Shown here one piece after another: positions 15,729-23,162 of a stretch of DNA of 53,121 nt. The notes below the pieces were generated by a model. The model did no database searches and had not been told where the DNA came from. It saw only the letters and a program-made list of their open reading frames with translations. The number at the start of each line of letters is the position of its first letter. Position 1 is the first letter of the stretch. Where the stretch lies: NCBI RefSeq assembly GCF_013300725.1, contig NZ_JAAIMM010000026.1:1-53121 (forward strand). The letters run 5' to 3'. The position numbers were made by a program, and so were the translations under genes. Source of the stretch: Allocoprococcus comes. GTDB lineage: Bacteria; Bacillota; Clostridia; Lachnospirales; Lachnospiraceae.

Positions 15729-16103
15729 TCACACATATATCATGTTTTTCAATACAATTTCTTCTGCACTAGCTTTTATATTATTCATCAGCCTGACCCT
15801 CTCCATCTGATCCTGTGCCTTTAATTCTTCAGTTACACCCTGTTTTTCTGTCATCTGTTCCATAAGCGTTTCCACCTGTTCTCTAGCTTCCTGATCAGTC
15901 TGATTCAGATGTTCATTCAGCTTTCCAGTCAATAACAAATACTGATACCTTGCTGATCTGTGTTCTTTTAAGAACTGCTTTCGTAACATTCCATATTTTC
16001 CATATGTCGGTTCTTCTTCTCTTAAAACCAGATCCGGCAAATAGTAATCTCCATGCAACGTATAGCTCATTCCATTTTTCTCATCATAAATCTGTTTTTT
16101 CAT
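15729..16103 (-). CDS. tnpV: TnpV protein
   Basis: 124 aa, the usual TnpV length. Seen: YTLHGDYYLPDL near the N-terminus, YGKYGMLRKQFLKEHRSARYQYLLLTGKL in the middle, and GVTEELKAQDQM...MNNIKASAEEIVL at the end. TnpV was named in Tn4451-type transposons and is now seen on many clostridial elements, but its role is unclear. It starts three bases after the relaxase stop (GGAGATTTAGACT then ATG), so it is coupled to mob. A truncated copy lies in element 1. Confidence 0.85.
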   Translation of the reverse strand: MKKQIYDEKNGMSYTLHGDYYLPDLVLREEEPTYGKYGMLRKQFLKEHRSARYQYLLLTGKLNEHLNQTDQEAREQVETLMEQMTEKQGVTEELKAQDQMERVRLMNNIKASAEEIVLKNMIYV

Positions 16104-16106
16104 AGT

Positions 16107-17528
16107 CTAAATCTCCAATCCTTTGTATTTTGTTTTATTTTTCTTACGTTGTTGGTTTTCAATCTGGCTCTTTTGAGTTGCCCATTCCAACTGTTTCAGA
16201 ACGCTTCCCTTTGGCATTTGCTCCATTCGCCGTTTTTCTTCCAGTGCCCTTTGTTCTTTAATGTCCTGCTGCACCACATCCTCTACAGTTTCCATTCCCA
16301 GAATACGCACCACTCTGTCATATCTGTCCGAAGTCTCCTGTAAACGTTGATTATCATTTGATAATTTTCCATTTTCCTTACGTACATCGTCTAACTGTTT
16401 CTGGATATTATCACATTCCTCAACAGATTTTTGATATTTATTTTTCCAGCTTTCTACCATTTTGTTAAGCTCTACAACCTTTCCAGCTAATGCAGCAATC
16501 TGATTCTTCATCTTGATAAACAATGGCTTGATTTTATTCTCCCTGTAAGGTACTGCACGTTCAAATGTTCCTGCCTCCGGTAAAAACGTCTTAATCATTC
16601 CATATTCTTTTATTTCCTTACTGGCATTATCCATGATTGGTTGTAGCACATTCCGACGATCTTCCAGACTTTTTAGTTCTTTTTCTGCGTCCTCTGCCCT
16701 TTGTTCTGCTTCTTGCTTCTCCCTAATTGCCTGTTCCTTATCGTCTTTTAAAATCTGGATATCTGCTCTGGATTCCGCAATTTGTGCTGTCAGTTCTTCG
16801 TTTTCTGCAGTTAGATACTCTTTCTCCTGCTCTAATTTCTGTACTTCCTTTTTCCGTTCTTTTTTCTTGAAGTTATAGACATCCAGATGTTCCTCATGAC
16901 TGCCTTTCTGTTCCCATTCAATACCATGCTCTTTTGCAATCCCTGCCAGAACTTCTTTTTCATGGTTCATCCACTGGTTTAACTCAGTATCATGCTTATT
17001 CCCACCTTGAAATCCAAGACTTTTTAATGCCTGTTTCAGCGAAACTCTGGTGTCCATTCCTTTTCCTTTCCAATCAGTTACATAAGGAATAAAATCAATA
17101 TGTAGATGTGGCGTAGCTTCATCCTGATGTAGATAACAACCAAATACCCGTAGCGTTGGATTCCGTTTCTGGAAGTCCTTTACATACTCATCCAGTACTT
17201 TTACAGCCTGACCTCCTTCTGCTGTTCCGACAGCCATATCTTCTCGATTTCCAATCTGGAAAATCACTTCATGGAACAATTTTTCCTGTTTGCCCTGCCG
17301 GATTTTTTCATAGTAATTTGTAATCTGTCGATCTTTTCTTTTCCCGATATTATATCGTTCTACAGCTTCATCAAACAGTTCTTTATAAACTTCTTTTAAA
17401 TTCTCATTCTGATAGCAAATATTTAATTGCACTCTGTCTGAATCAACATTTTCTGCTATAAATTCCCTTCTGTTATGAGCCAGAGAACCTGTCCCGATCA
17501 TACCACTAATTGTTCGTTTCAGCGTCAT
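16107..17528 (-). CDS. MOBV-family relaxase (Mob/Pre)
   Basis: 473 aa from the start MTLKRTISGM. The N-terminal relaxase domain (about 8-215) carries the three-histidine metal motif: H134 in LHQDEATP and H141/H143 in HLHIDFIPY. The C-terminal 240 aa are coiled coil. MOBV proteins nick at oriT for conjugative mobilisation, cleaving with an N-terminal-domain residue. A frame extension to 17570 contains a GTGCCA/TGGCAC hairpin and is probably non-coding. The gene lies directly downstream of a repeat-rich, gene-free stretch that is the best oriT candidate. Confidence 0.88.
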   Translation of the reverse strand: MTLKRTISGMIGTGSLAHNRREFIAENVDSDRVQLNICYQNENLKEVYKELFDEAVERYNIGKRKDRQITNYYEKIRQGKQEKLFHEVIFQIGNREDMAVGTAEGGQAVKVLDEYVKDFQKRNPTLRVFGCYLHQDEATPHLHIDFIPYVTDWKGKGMDTRVSLKQALKSLGFQGGNKHDTELNQWMNHEKEVLAGIAKEHGIEWEQKGSHEEHLDVYNFKKKERKKEVQKLEQEKEYLTAENEELTAQIAESRADIQILKDDKEQAIREKQEAEQRAEDAEKELKSLEDRRNVLQPIMDNASKEIKEYGMIKTFLPEAGTFERAVPYRENKIKPLFIKMKNQIAALAGKVVELNKMVESWKNKYQKSVEECDNIQKQLDDVRKENGKLSNDNQRLQETSDRYDRVVRILGMETVEDVVQQDIKEQRALEEKRRMEQMPKGSVLKQLEWATQKSQIENQQRKKNKTKYKGLEI

Positions 17529-17554
17529 GTTCGTCACCCCACTTTCTAAAACCA

Positions 17555-17745
17555 GTGCCAGACATGGCACATAAATTTGTATCTTTACCAGCTATAGTAT
17601 AAAAAGAAATCTTCGCCGGATACGGCGGTTTTGTTACTTTTGTCAAAAGTAACGCAAAAGCACTTTCGACAGCCGTTCCGTCCATCAAAAGTACCCTTGC
17701 GCCCTGCCGGGGGCTATTTTATCTCTTTCGTTACTCTCTCGATTA
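17555..17745. other. candidate oriT region
   Basis: Gene-free region just upstream of the MOBV relaxase, rich in perfect inverted repeats: GTGCCA/TGGCAC (17555-17570), CGCCG/CGGCG (17614-17627), and a 21-bp palindrome GTTACTTTTG-T-CAAAAGTAAC (17633-17653), followed by a GC-richer stretch. MOBV oriTs are normally found here. The nick site itself is not identified. Confidence 0.5.
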
Positions 17746-17747
17746 AA

Positions 17748-17975
17748 TTATTCCGTTATTCTTGCCTGCACATATTCCAGATCTCCACAGTATGGCGTTC
17801 CAACCAGATACCATTCTCTTGCTGGATTCATCTCCATTCTTGTCCTTACCCACTTATCATCGACCAGCACCTCAAGACCTTCTCCACAGTGAAATCCCGT
17901 ATCAATCCATAAGTCTGATGCCAACAACCCATATCTGTTATTGCTACTGTTATATCCTAATCTTCCCTGTTTCAT
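17748..17975 (-). CDS. DUF5348 domain protein
   Basis: 75 aa. Pattern GRLGYNSSNNRYGL near the N-terminus, HCGEGLEVLVDDKWVRTRMEM in the middle and WYLVGTPY near the end match DUF5348, a small beta-rich family found on clostridial mobile elements. AGGGAGAAAG precedes the ATG. Lies between the RepA-like ATPase and the oriT candidate; role unknown. Confidence 0.75.
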   Translation of the reverse strand: MKQGRLGYNSSNNRYGLLASDLWIDTGFHCGEGLEVLVDDKWVRTRMEMNPAREWYLVGTPYCGDLEYVQARITE

Positions 17976-18125
17976 TGTATCTTTCTCCCTTCTTCACAAC
18001 TATCAAATTTACAGCCGTCTCACATTCCAGCCACAGTTTTCCGTCTGCACCTTACCAACTTTCTCCTTGTTTACTTCTCACAGGTGCGTGACACGCTCCT
18101 GTAAAAAGATAATCAATAAGAACTG

Positions 18126-18359
18126 TTACCATCGAAAGCTCTCTTGCATTCCTTTTCTGTCCAGATACTCCTGCCGGAACTTTTCCCGTTCTTCTTCTGT
18201 TGGTGCAGTTTTGAATTTACTGTATACCTCACGATTTACCATTGCATCCAGCTTTTTCTCCAGACCTTTTCTTATATCATCTGCTTCCTGTTCCTGATCC
18301 AGTAAATGATATTTTATAATCTTTCCAAATAACTCCTCTGGAATCATAACGTTTTTCAA
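18126..18359 (-). CDS. small conserved mobile-element protein
   Basis: 77 aa, helical and charged, with PEELFGKIIKYHLLD near the start and the ending RKGMQESFRW. Similar small proteins recur next to mob/rep genes of clostridial elements (sometimes labelled complexin-2 in databases, with no functional basis). A TTG start at 18359 is taken, with AAGGTGAG upstream; an ATG at 18347 is possible. Probable partner of the replication or mobilisation proteins, by position. Confidence 0.65.
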   Translation of the reverse strand: MKNVMIPEELFGKIIKYHLLDQEQEADDIRKGLEKKLDAMVNREVYSKFKTAPTEEEREKFRQEYLDRKGMQESFRW

Positions 18360-18396
18360 GCTCTCACCTTCTTACAATTTATGTAAGGACGCAACA

Positions 18397-18462
18397 CTGC
18401 AATGTCTTTACAGATTGCAACCTTGCATTTTAATTCCGCATTTTCTATATACTCTGCAATGT
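18397..18462. repeat. short repeats between rep-like gene and small ORF
   Basis: CTGCAATGT occurs at 18397-18405 and 18454-18462, with further GCAA/TTGC words between. It could be an iteron-like site for the neighbouring RepA-like protein, or chance. Weak evidence. Confidence 0.25.
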
Positions 18463-18474
18463 TGCACCCTTAAT

Positions 18475-19464
18475 TTATTCCGGCTTAACTTTATCTAAAT
18501 CCCAATACCATGAATTGCCGATTCGTCTTGCCTTAATTTCAAGTTCCTTTTTTGCATTTTCCAGTGTTCTTTTAGAAATATTCAAATCTTCTGCCATATC
18601 AAAGATTTCACTGCTTTGCACAGAAGTTGATGTTTCTGCCAGTTCCCTCAGCATCTTCTTTGCCTGTTCCAGTTTATTTACCTTTGGCGCAATTCCACCA
18701 AGCACCTCATCTGCTGTGATTTCATAGTCACCTATCCACTCAAATCCTGTTTCTGTCAGGCGAAATGCTTTGGAATGCCCAAATGCAGCCAGATTATTTT
18801 TAATCTGAACCACTGCTCTTAAATCCGGTTCTCCCTCTATTCTTCCTACCAGTAATACGCTTCTGGCTACTGCAAAAAAGTCAATCGAACCCATTCCTCT
18901 ATATGCAGCTTTGTTTCCACCAGCTTTATTCATGTGTCCGATTAATAAAATTGCACATTTGTATTTTTCTGCCAACAAACTCAATCTTTTCGTCATATCC
19001 CTTGCTTCATTTGCACGGTTCATATCCATTGTTCCTCCAAGGTATGCCTGAATCGGATCTAAAATAAGCACTCTCGCACCAGTCTGTTTGATAGCAGTTT
19101 CCAGTCTTTCATCAATCATGGAAAGTGATTTTTCTGTTTCATCTATAACCATAATTCTTTCACAGACCGCTTCTGCCAGCTCCAGTCTGGGTTTTACTGT
19201 ATCTGCCAGTCCATCTTCCGCTGTCTGATAGATAATATTCACGGGTTCTGTTACTTTCATATCGTTATCCAGACCTTCTCCTTTAGACAATCTTGCAGCA
19301 ATATTTAATACCAGCGTAGTTTTTCCATCACCGGGATCTCCCTGAATAATCGTTAATTTTCCATAAGGGATAAACGGATACCAGAGCCAGTCCACTGTCT
19401 GAGACTGGACATCTGACATCTTTATCATTTTCAATTCTGTTTTATTCTCATTTCTCTGTTCCAT
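18475..19464 (-). CDS. RepA-like AAA ATPase (AAA_25)
   Basis: 329 aa from MEQRNENKTE; GGAGG lies five bases upstream of this ATG. RecA-like ATPase: Walker A GDPGDGKTT (42-50), Walker B in RVLILDPIQAYL (about 127-138), a conserved LLIGHMNK, and a C-terminal winged-helix-like part. Such proteins resemble plasmid RepA/DnaB-type helicases and are frequent on integrative elements, where they may drive replication of the excised circle. It overlaps the integrase 3' end by 17 bp, indicating one operon. Confidence 0.85.
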   Translation of the reverse strand: MEQRNENKTELKMIKMSDVQSQTVDWLWYPFIPYGKLTIIQGDPGDGKTTLVLNIAARLSKGEGLDNDMKVTEPVNIIYQTAEDGLADTVKPRLELAEAVCERIMVIDETEKSLSMIDERLETAIKQTGARVLILDPIQAYLGGTMDMNRANEARDMTKRLSLLAEKYKCAILLIGHMNKAGGNKAAYRGMGSIDFFAVARSVLLVGRIEGEPDLRAVVQIKNNLAAFGHSKAFRLTETGFEWIGDYEITADEVLGGIAPKVNKLEQAKKMLRELAETSTSVQSSEIFDMAEDLNISKRTLENAKKELEIKARRIGNSWYWDLDKVKPE

Positions 19465-20665
19465 AAATTCCTCCATTTTCCCAACTGTTCTCGCCAGTTA
19501 TCTGTTGTTCTCTGGAAGAATCTCTGCTATAATCAACTTGTCTAGGGTTGACATTTGTGGATTCGTCCTCATTTGTCACATTGCTCCGGTTGTTCGTACT
19601 TCCGGAGCTTTTTATATTTTCATCATCCAACATATCTGCCACTACTTTCTGCTGATCTGGATATAAGTGCCCATAAGTATTCAATGTAATGCGAATGTCC
19701 GTATGTCCAAACCTTTCTTTAATCATCAATGGTTGCACTCCCTTATTGATCAGAAATGCCGCATGACTGTGACGAATGTCGTGTACTCTTATCTTTTTTA
19801 CTCCGGTCTTTTGAACCACCTGTTTTAACTTATGCTGTACCGCTTCATGAACCATTGGAAAAATCCGTTCATCTTCGGGCAACTCATACAGTCTGCTAAT
19901 ATAGTCCTGAATCTCTTTTTTCAGAAATTCCGGTATGGAAATCGTACGGTTCGATTCTTCTGTTTTGGGAGATGTAATCACGTCCTCTCCATGCATACGG
20001 TAGTAAGTTTTATTGATATGAAGTAGATTCCTTTCAAAATCAATGTCAGCAGGTGTAATGCTGAGTGCTTCGCCTTCTCTCGCTCCTGTCCAGAATAATA
20101 ATTCAAACAGCACATAATATTTGCTTCCCGGTTCTATTCCGGTCATAAACTGCCGATATTCTTCAATTGTCCAAAACTTCATTTTCTTTTTTGAAGTCTT
20201 TCCCATACGTTTTACTTTGTCACAGGGATTATCTGCCAGATTGTAGATATTCTTCGCATGATTGAATAATGCCGTCATCTGATTCTGTATTGTTTTCAGA
20301 TAATCATCTGAATATCCTTTTTCAATAATCGTATTCTGCCACTGGATAATCTCTGCTGGTGTAATACTGTTCATTGGTCTGTCCTTAAAATACGGTAACA
20401 GTTGAGCCTTCATCGTATCTCTTTTATTCTTGATACTCCTGTCCTTCAATGACTGAGACTTGTCTCGGAAGTAGACTTCTACAAACTCTCCCATTGTCAT
20501 ATCCATGTCTGCTTTCGCTGTTCTTTTATACTCCGCTTCAAAATTTAATGCTTCTTTCTTAGTGCGGAATCCTCTTTTTACTTTTCGCTTTTTGGCTCCT
20601 GTCCAGTCCTCATAATAAAATGAAACATACCAGGTTCCTCTTTCTTCATCTTTGTATGCTGCCAT
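19448..20665 (-). CDS. int: tyrosine-family site-specific integrase
   Basis: 405 aa. N-terminal arm-binding domain (about 1-50), SAM-like core-binding domain (about 55-150) and catalytic domain with R196 (TGAREGEA), K234, H295/R298 (VHDIRHSH), H321 (FGHTDI) and nucleophile Y331 (LNTYGHLY). All catalytic positions are present. The poorly conserved tail of about 65 aa is Asn/Ser-rich. GGGGGGAG precedes the ATG. It should catalyse recombination between the 54-bp tuf-end repeats and could act on all three copies. Transcribed with the excisionase-like gene. Confidence 0.93.
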   Translation of the reverse strand: MAAYKDEERGTWYVSFYYEDWTGAKKRKVKRGFRTKKEALNFEAEYKRTAKADMDMTMGEFVEVYFRDKSQSLKDRSIKNKRDTMKAQLLPYFKDRPMNSITPAEIIQWQNTIIEKGYSDDYLKTIQNQMTALFNHAKNIYNLADNPCDKVKRMGKTSKKKMKFWTIEEYRQFMTGIEPGSKYYVLFELLFWTGAREGEALSITPADIDFERNLLHINKTYYRMHGEDVITSPKTEESNRTISIPEFLKKEIQDYISRLYELPEDERIFPMVHEAVQHKLKQVVQKTGVKKIRVHDIRHSHAAFLINKGVQPLMIKERFGHTDIRITLNTYGHLYPDQQKVVADMLDDENIKSSGSTNNRSNVTNEDESTNVNPRQVDYSRDSSREQQITGENSWENGGIYGTEK

Positions 20666-20680
20666 ACTTTCTCCCCCCCT

Positions 20681-20875
20681 TTACATTGCAATCTGGGAAT
20701 ATCCATAAAATTTCTTTTCCCAGAATGCTCTCGGTATCTTGCCCGCAACGGTCACATATCCCTGATCTGCAAGCTCTTTGTTCAGTTTGCGAAGTAGCTT
20801 GTAAGCATATCCAAGTGAAATCCCCATGCTCTCTGCAACTTCTTCCGCTGTAATCATATAGTTTTGTCTCTGCAT
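20681..20875 (-). CDS. excisionase-like small DNA-binding protein
   Basis: 64 aa with a winged helix-turn-helix (MITAEEVAESMGISLGYAYKLLRKLN) and the end AFWEKKFYGY, the usual form of the small protein upstream of integrases on Firmicutes elements. AGGAGGAAATGAT precedes the ATG; the stop lies 15 bp from the integrase start. Likely directs excision or controls int. Confidence 0.8.
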   Translation of the reverse strand: MQRQNYMITAEEVAESMGISLGYAYKLLRKLNKELADQGYVTVAGKIPRAFWEKKFYGYSQIAM

Positions 20876-20898
20876 ATCATTTCCTCCTTGTCTATAAT

Positions 20899-21002
20899 TA
20901 TCATTTTCACTGATACTATATCATTTAAAGTAATCATTGTCAATGGTTTTTATCTGTGTGAATGATATTTTTCTATATTGTTGATTTTTATCATTTGTGA
21001 TA
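20899..21002. promoter_or_regulatory. divergent control region with repressor operators
   Basis: The minus-strand promoter for xis-int is TTGACA (complement of 20938-20943), 17-bp spacer, TATAGT (complement of 20915-20920). Palindromes TATCATTTTCACTGATA (20899-20915) and TATCATTTGTGATA (20989-21002), and more ATCATT words, mark likely operators of the divergent repressor. A weaker TTGTTG-16-TATACT (20979-21006) could drive the repressor gene. Confidence 0.75.
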
Positions 21003-21034
21003 TACTAATCATAGCTTTTAAGGAGGTGGATAAT

Positions 21035-21649
21035 ATGCAGGAATCATCTATTTCAGAAAAAATAAAAGAGCTACGAACTGATCTGAAGATGAATCAAAAA
21101 AACTTTTCCGCAGCTATTGGTATACGTCAGTCAACTTTATCCAGTTATGAAAATGGTGTGGTTACTCCCTCCAATGATGTGTTATTGACTATTGCTCAGA
21201 AATTTCATGTCTCACTGGACTGGTTATTTGGATTATCTGAAAATAAAGTACAGATTTCTACTCTCAGCGATATTCTTTGGGTTTTACTGCAGATGAATGA
21301 ATCCAATGAACTCCGGTATGAACTGGATATAAATAATAAACTTCCCGGTGATATAGAAACAGAAACACAGAAATGGTATGCCGGACTTCGCTTTTATGGA
21401 AATGATCCGGAACATTCTTTAAACGCAGATATGTGTAATTTTCTTGCTGATCTGCAGGAGAACAGAGAAAGCCTGGAATCTTATTTCACAGGCAAAGATA
21501 TGTTTGATATGTGGAAAAAGCAGACGTTGGAATACTACACTTCCAAACCTGTCACCCATAAAGAAATTGAAGAACTGGATTTTGAGACACGAATCCGTAA
21601 ACGAGATGAACTTTTAACACAGAAATTTTCCAATAACGAACAGAAATAG
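21035..21649 (+). CDS. phage-type (XRE) repressor of the integration module
   Basis: 204 aa. The start at 21035 follows AGGAGGTGGA; a frame extension upstream lacks a ribosome site. Helix-turn-helix about 8-62 (MNQKNFSAAIGIRQSTLSSYENG), then a C-terminal helical region of unknown fold; no S24 peptidase motif is visible, so it is not a LexA-like self-cleaving repressor. Divergent from xis-int with TATCA/TGATA operators between them, the arrangement of a lysogeny-like switch. Its stop codon lies inside the right-end arm repeat (21647-21674). Confidence 0.85.
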   Translation: MQESSISEKIKELRTDLKMNQKNFSAAIGIRQSTLSSYENGVVTPSNDVLLTIAQKFHVSLDWLFGLSENKVQISTLSDILWVLLQMNESNELRYELDINNKLPGDIETETQKWYAGLRFYGNDPEHSLNADMCNFLADLQENRESLESYFTGKDMFDMWKKQTLEYYTSKPVTHKEIEELDFETRIRKRDELLTQKFSNNEQK

Positions 21650-21674
21650 TATCATAACAGTATCACAGGCAGAT
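21647..21674. repeat. probable integrase arm-type repeat, element 2 right end
   Basis: GTATCA repeated with 11-bp period then CAGGCAGAT; closely matches the left-end sequence at 12561-12588. Overlaps the repressor stop codon. Confidence 0.55.
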
Positions 21675-21764
21675 ATGCGAAGGTTTTCATTTTCTTCCCA
21701 TACCTGCCTGTTTTTAATTTATTCGCTATTCTTTACAGCCTTTTTTTAATCTTCTGTTCAACAG

Positions 21765-21829
21765 AAAAACCCCGGAAACCTTACGGTCCCGGGGTATCTT
21801 ACGTTTGGACACAATGTACCTTGCGGTAC
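21765..21829 (-). terminator. element 2 right-end hairpins, now terminating tuf
   Basis: After the tuf stop (minus strand): hairpin GTACC-loop-GGTAC (21816-21829), linker, then CCCCGG (21770-21775)/CCGGGG (21789-21794) with an inner ACC/GGT and a following TTTTT. It belongs to the element, not to the host, and serves as the tuf terminator. Confidence 0.85.
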
Positions 21830-21850
21830 TCAATATATATTAGTCAGTGA

Positions 21851-21904
21851 TTACTCGATGATTGTAGCAACACGTCCTGATCCTACAGTACGTCCACCTT
21901 CACG
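21851..21904 (-). repeat. proximal att site within tuf
   Basis: The last 17 codons and stop of tuf; 54-bp identity with 12406-12459 and 53/54 with 8641-8694. Target of the tyrosine integrase. Confidence 0.95.
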
Positions 21905-23044
21905 GATAGCGAAACGAAGTCCCTGTTCCATAGCTACTGGATGGATCAGTTCGATTGTCATTTCTACGTTATCACCAGGCATGCACATTTCTGTTCCTTC
22001 TGGAAGTTCGCAAACACCTGTTACGTCTGTTGTACGGAAGTAGAACTGTGGTCTGTAGTTGTTGAAGAATGGAGTATGACGTCCACCTTCATCTTTTGTA
22101 AGAACGTATACCTGTGCAGTAAACTTGTGGTGGCAAGTTACTGAACCTGGTTTACAAAGAACCTGTCCTCTTTCGATTTCGTCTCTCTGAACACCACGAA
22201 GAAGAGCACCGATGTTGTCACCAGCCTGAGCTTCATCAAGAAGTTTACGGAACATTTCAACACCTGTTACAACTACTTTACGTGTTTCTTCTTTGATACC
22301 AACGATTTCTACTTCATCAGATACGTGAAGTACACCACGTTCTACTCTACCAGTAGCAACTGTACCACGTCCTGTGATAGAGAATACGTCTTCTACAGGC
22401 ATAAGGAATGGTTTGTCTGTGTCACGTTCTGGATCCGGAATGTATGAATCAACAGCATCCATAAGTTCCATGATCTTGTCTCCCCATTCTCCGTTCGGAT
22501 CTTCAAGAGCTTTAAGAGCTGATCCCTGGATGATCGGAGTGTCATCTCCTGGGAATTCGTATTCATCAAGAAGTTCACGAATTTCCATTTCAACGAGTTC
22601 AAGAAGTTCTTCGTCGTCTACCATATCACATTTGTTCATGAATACAACGATGTACGGTACACCTACCTGACGAGAAAGCAGGATGTGCTCTCTTGTCTGA
22701 GCCATAACACCATCAGTAGCAGCTACAACAAGGATAGCACCATCCATCTGAGCAGCACCTGTGATCATGTTCTTAACGTAGTCAGCATGTCCTGGGCAGT
22801 CTACGTGAGCGTAGTGACGTTTTTCTGTTTCATACTCAACGTGAGCTGTAGAGATTGTGATACCACGTTCTCTTTCTTCTGGAGCTTTGTCGATGTTTTC
22901 GAAATCTACAGCTGCGTTACCAGCAACTCTTGCTGCAAGAGTTTTTGTGATAGCTGCTGTAAGAGTTGTTTTACCATGGTCAACGTGTCCGATGGTACCG
23001 ATATTACAATGCGGTTTTGTTCTTTCAAATTTAGCCTTTGCCAT
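21851..23044 (-). CDS. tuf: elongation factor Tu
   Basis: 397 aa, full length. It delivers aminoacyl-tRNA to the ribosome with GTP. G1 GHVDHGKT (19-26), DCPGH (about 81-85) and NKCD (about 136-139) are present, and the C-terminus reads [10 protein letters not shown]. The start MAKAKF at 23044 has AAGGAGG upstream; the longer frame to 23083 is non-coding. Last gene of rpsL-rpsG-fusA-tuf. Its final 54 bp are the integration target; the crossover probably replaced the end with element-carried sequence, leaving the protein unchanged (GAG instead of GAA for the last Glu). Confidence 0.98.
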   Translation of the reverse strand: MAKAKFERTKPHCNIGTIGHVDHGKTTLTAAITKTLAARVAGNAAVDFENIDKAPEERERGITISTAHVEYETEKRHYAHVDCPGHADYVKNMITGAAQMDGAILVVAATDGVMAQTREHILLSRQVGVPYIVVFMNKCDMVDDEELLELVEMEIRELLDEYEFPGDDTPIIQGSALKALEDPNGEWGDKIMELMDAVDSYIPDPERDTDKPFLMPVEDVFSITGRGTVATGRVERGVLHVSDEVEIVGIKEETRKVVVTGVEMFRKLLDEAQAGDNIGALLRGVQRDEIERGQVLCKPGSVTCHHKFTAQVYVLTKDEGGRHTPFFNNYRPQFYFRTTDVTGVCELPEGTEMCMPGDNVEMTIELIHPVAMEQGLRFAIREGGRTVGSGRVATIIE

Positions 23045-23162
23045 TTTGAATATCCTCCTTAAATATACCACCCAATAGGGCATTTTAGTTTACGATGTTT
23101 TAACTCGGCTAATACTGATTATATTTCATAAAGTACAGTTTTTCAAGCCTTTTTCGTATTTT

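Larger units (their letters stand above)
12406..21904. mobile_element. element 2: integrative mobilisable element at the tuf 3' end
   Basis: About 9.4 kb between tuf-end repeats at 12406 and 21851. It carries toxin/antisense cassette, XRE-DUF2007 gene, two DUF3784 genes, zinc-ribbon protein, yjdF with riboswitch, tnpV, MOBV relaxase, candidate oriT, two small element proteins, RepA-like ATPase, tyrosine integrase, excisionase-like protein and repressor. There are no type IV secretion genes, so it would need a helper conjugative element. It appears complete for excision and mobilisation. Confidence 0.88.

Noticed and set aside
17529-17570. N-terminal extension of the MOBV relaxase
   Set aside because: It contains a perfect GTGCCA/TGGCAC hairpin near the candidate oriT, and family N-termini align with the later start.
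18397-18462. Iteron-type replication origin for the RepA-like protein
   Set aside because: Only two exact nine-base repeats are present; too few to claim an origin, so it is listed only as a weak repeat.
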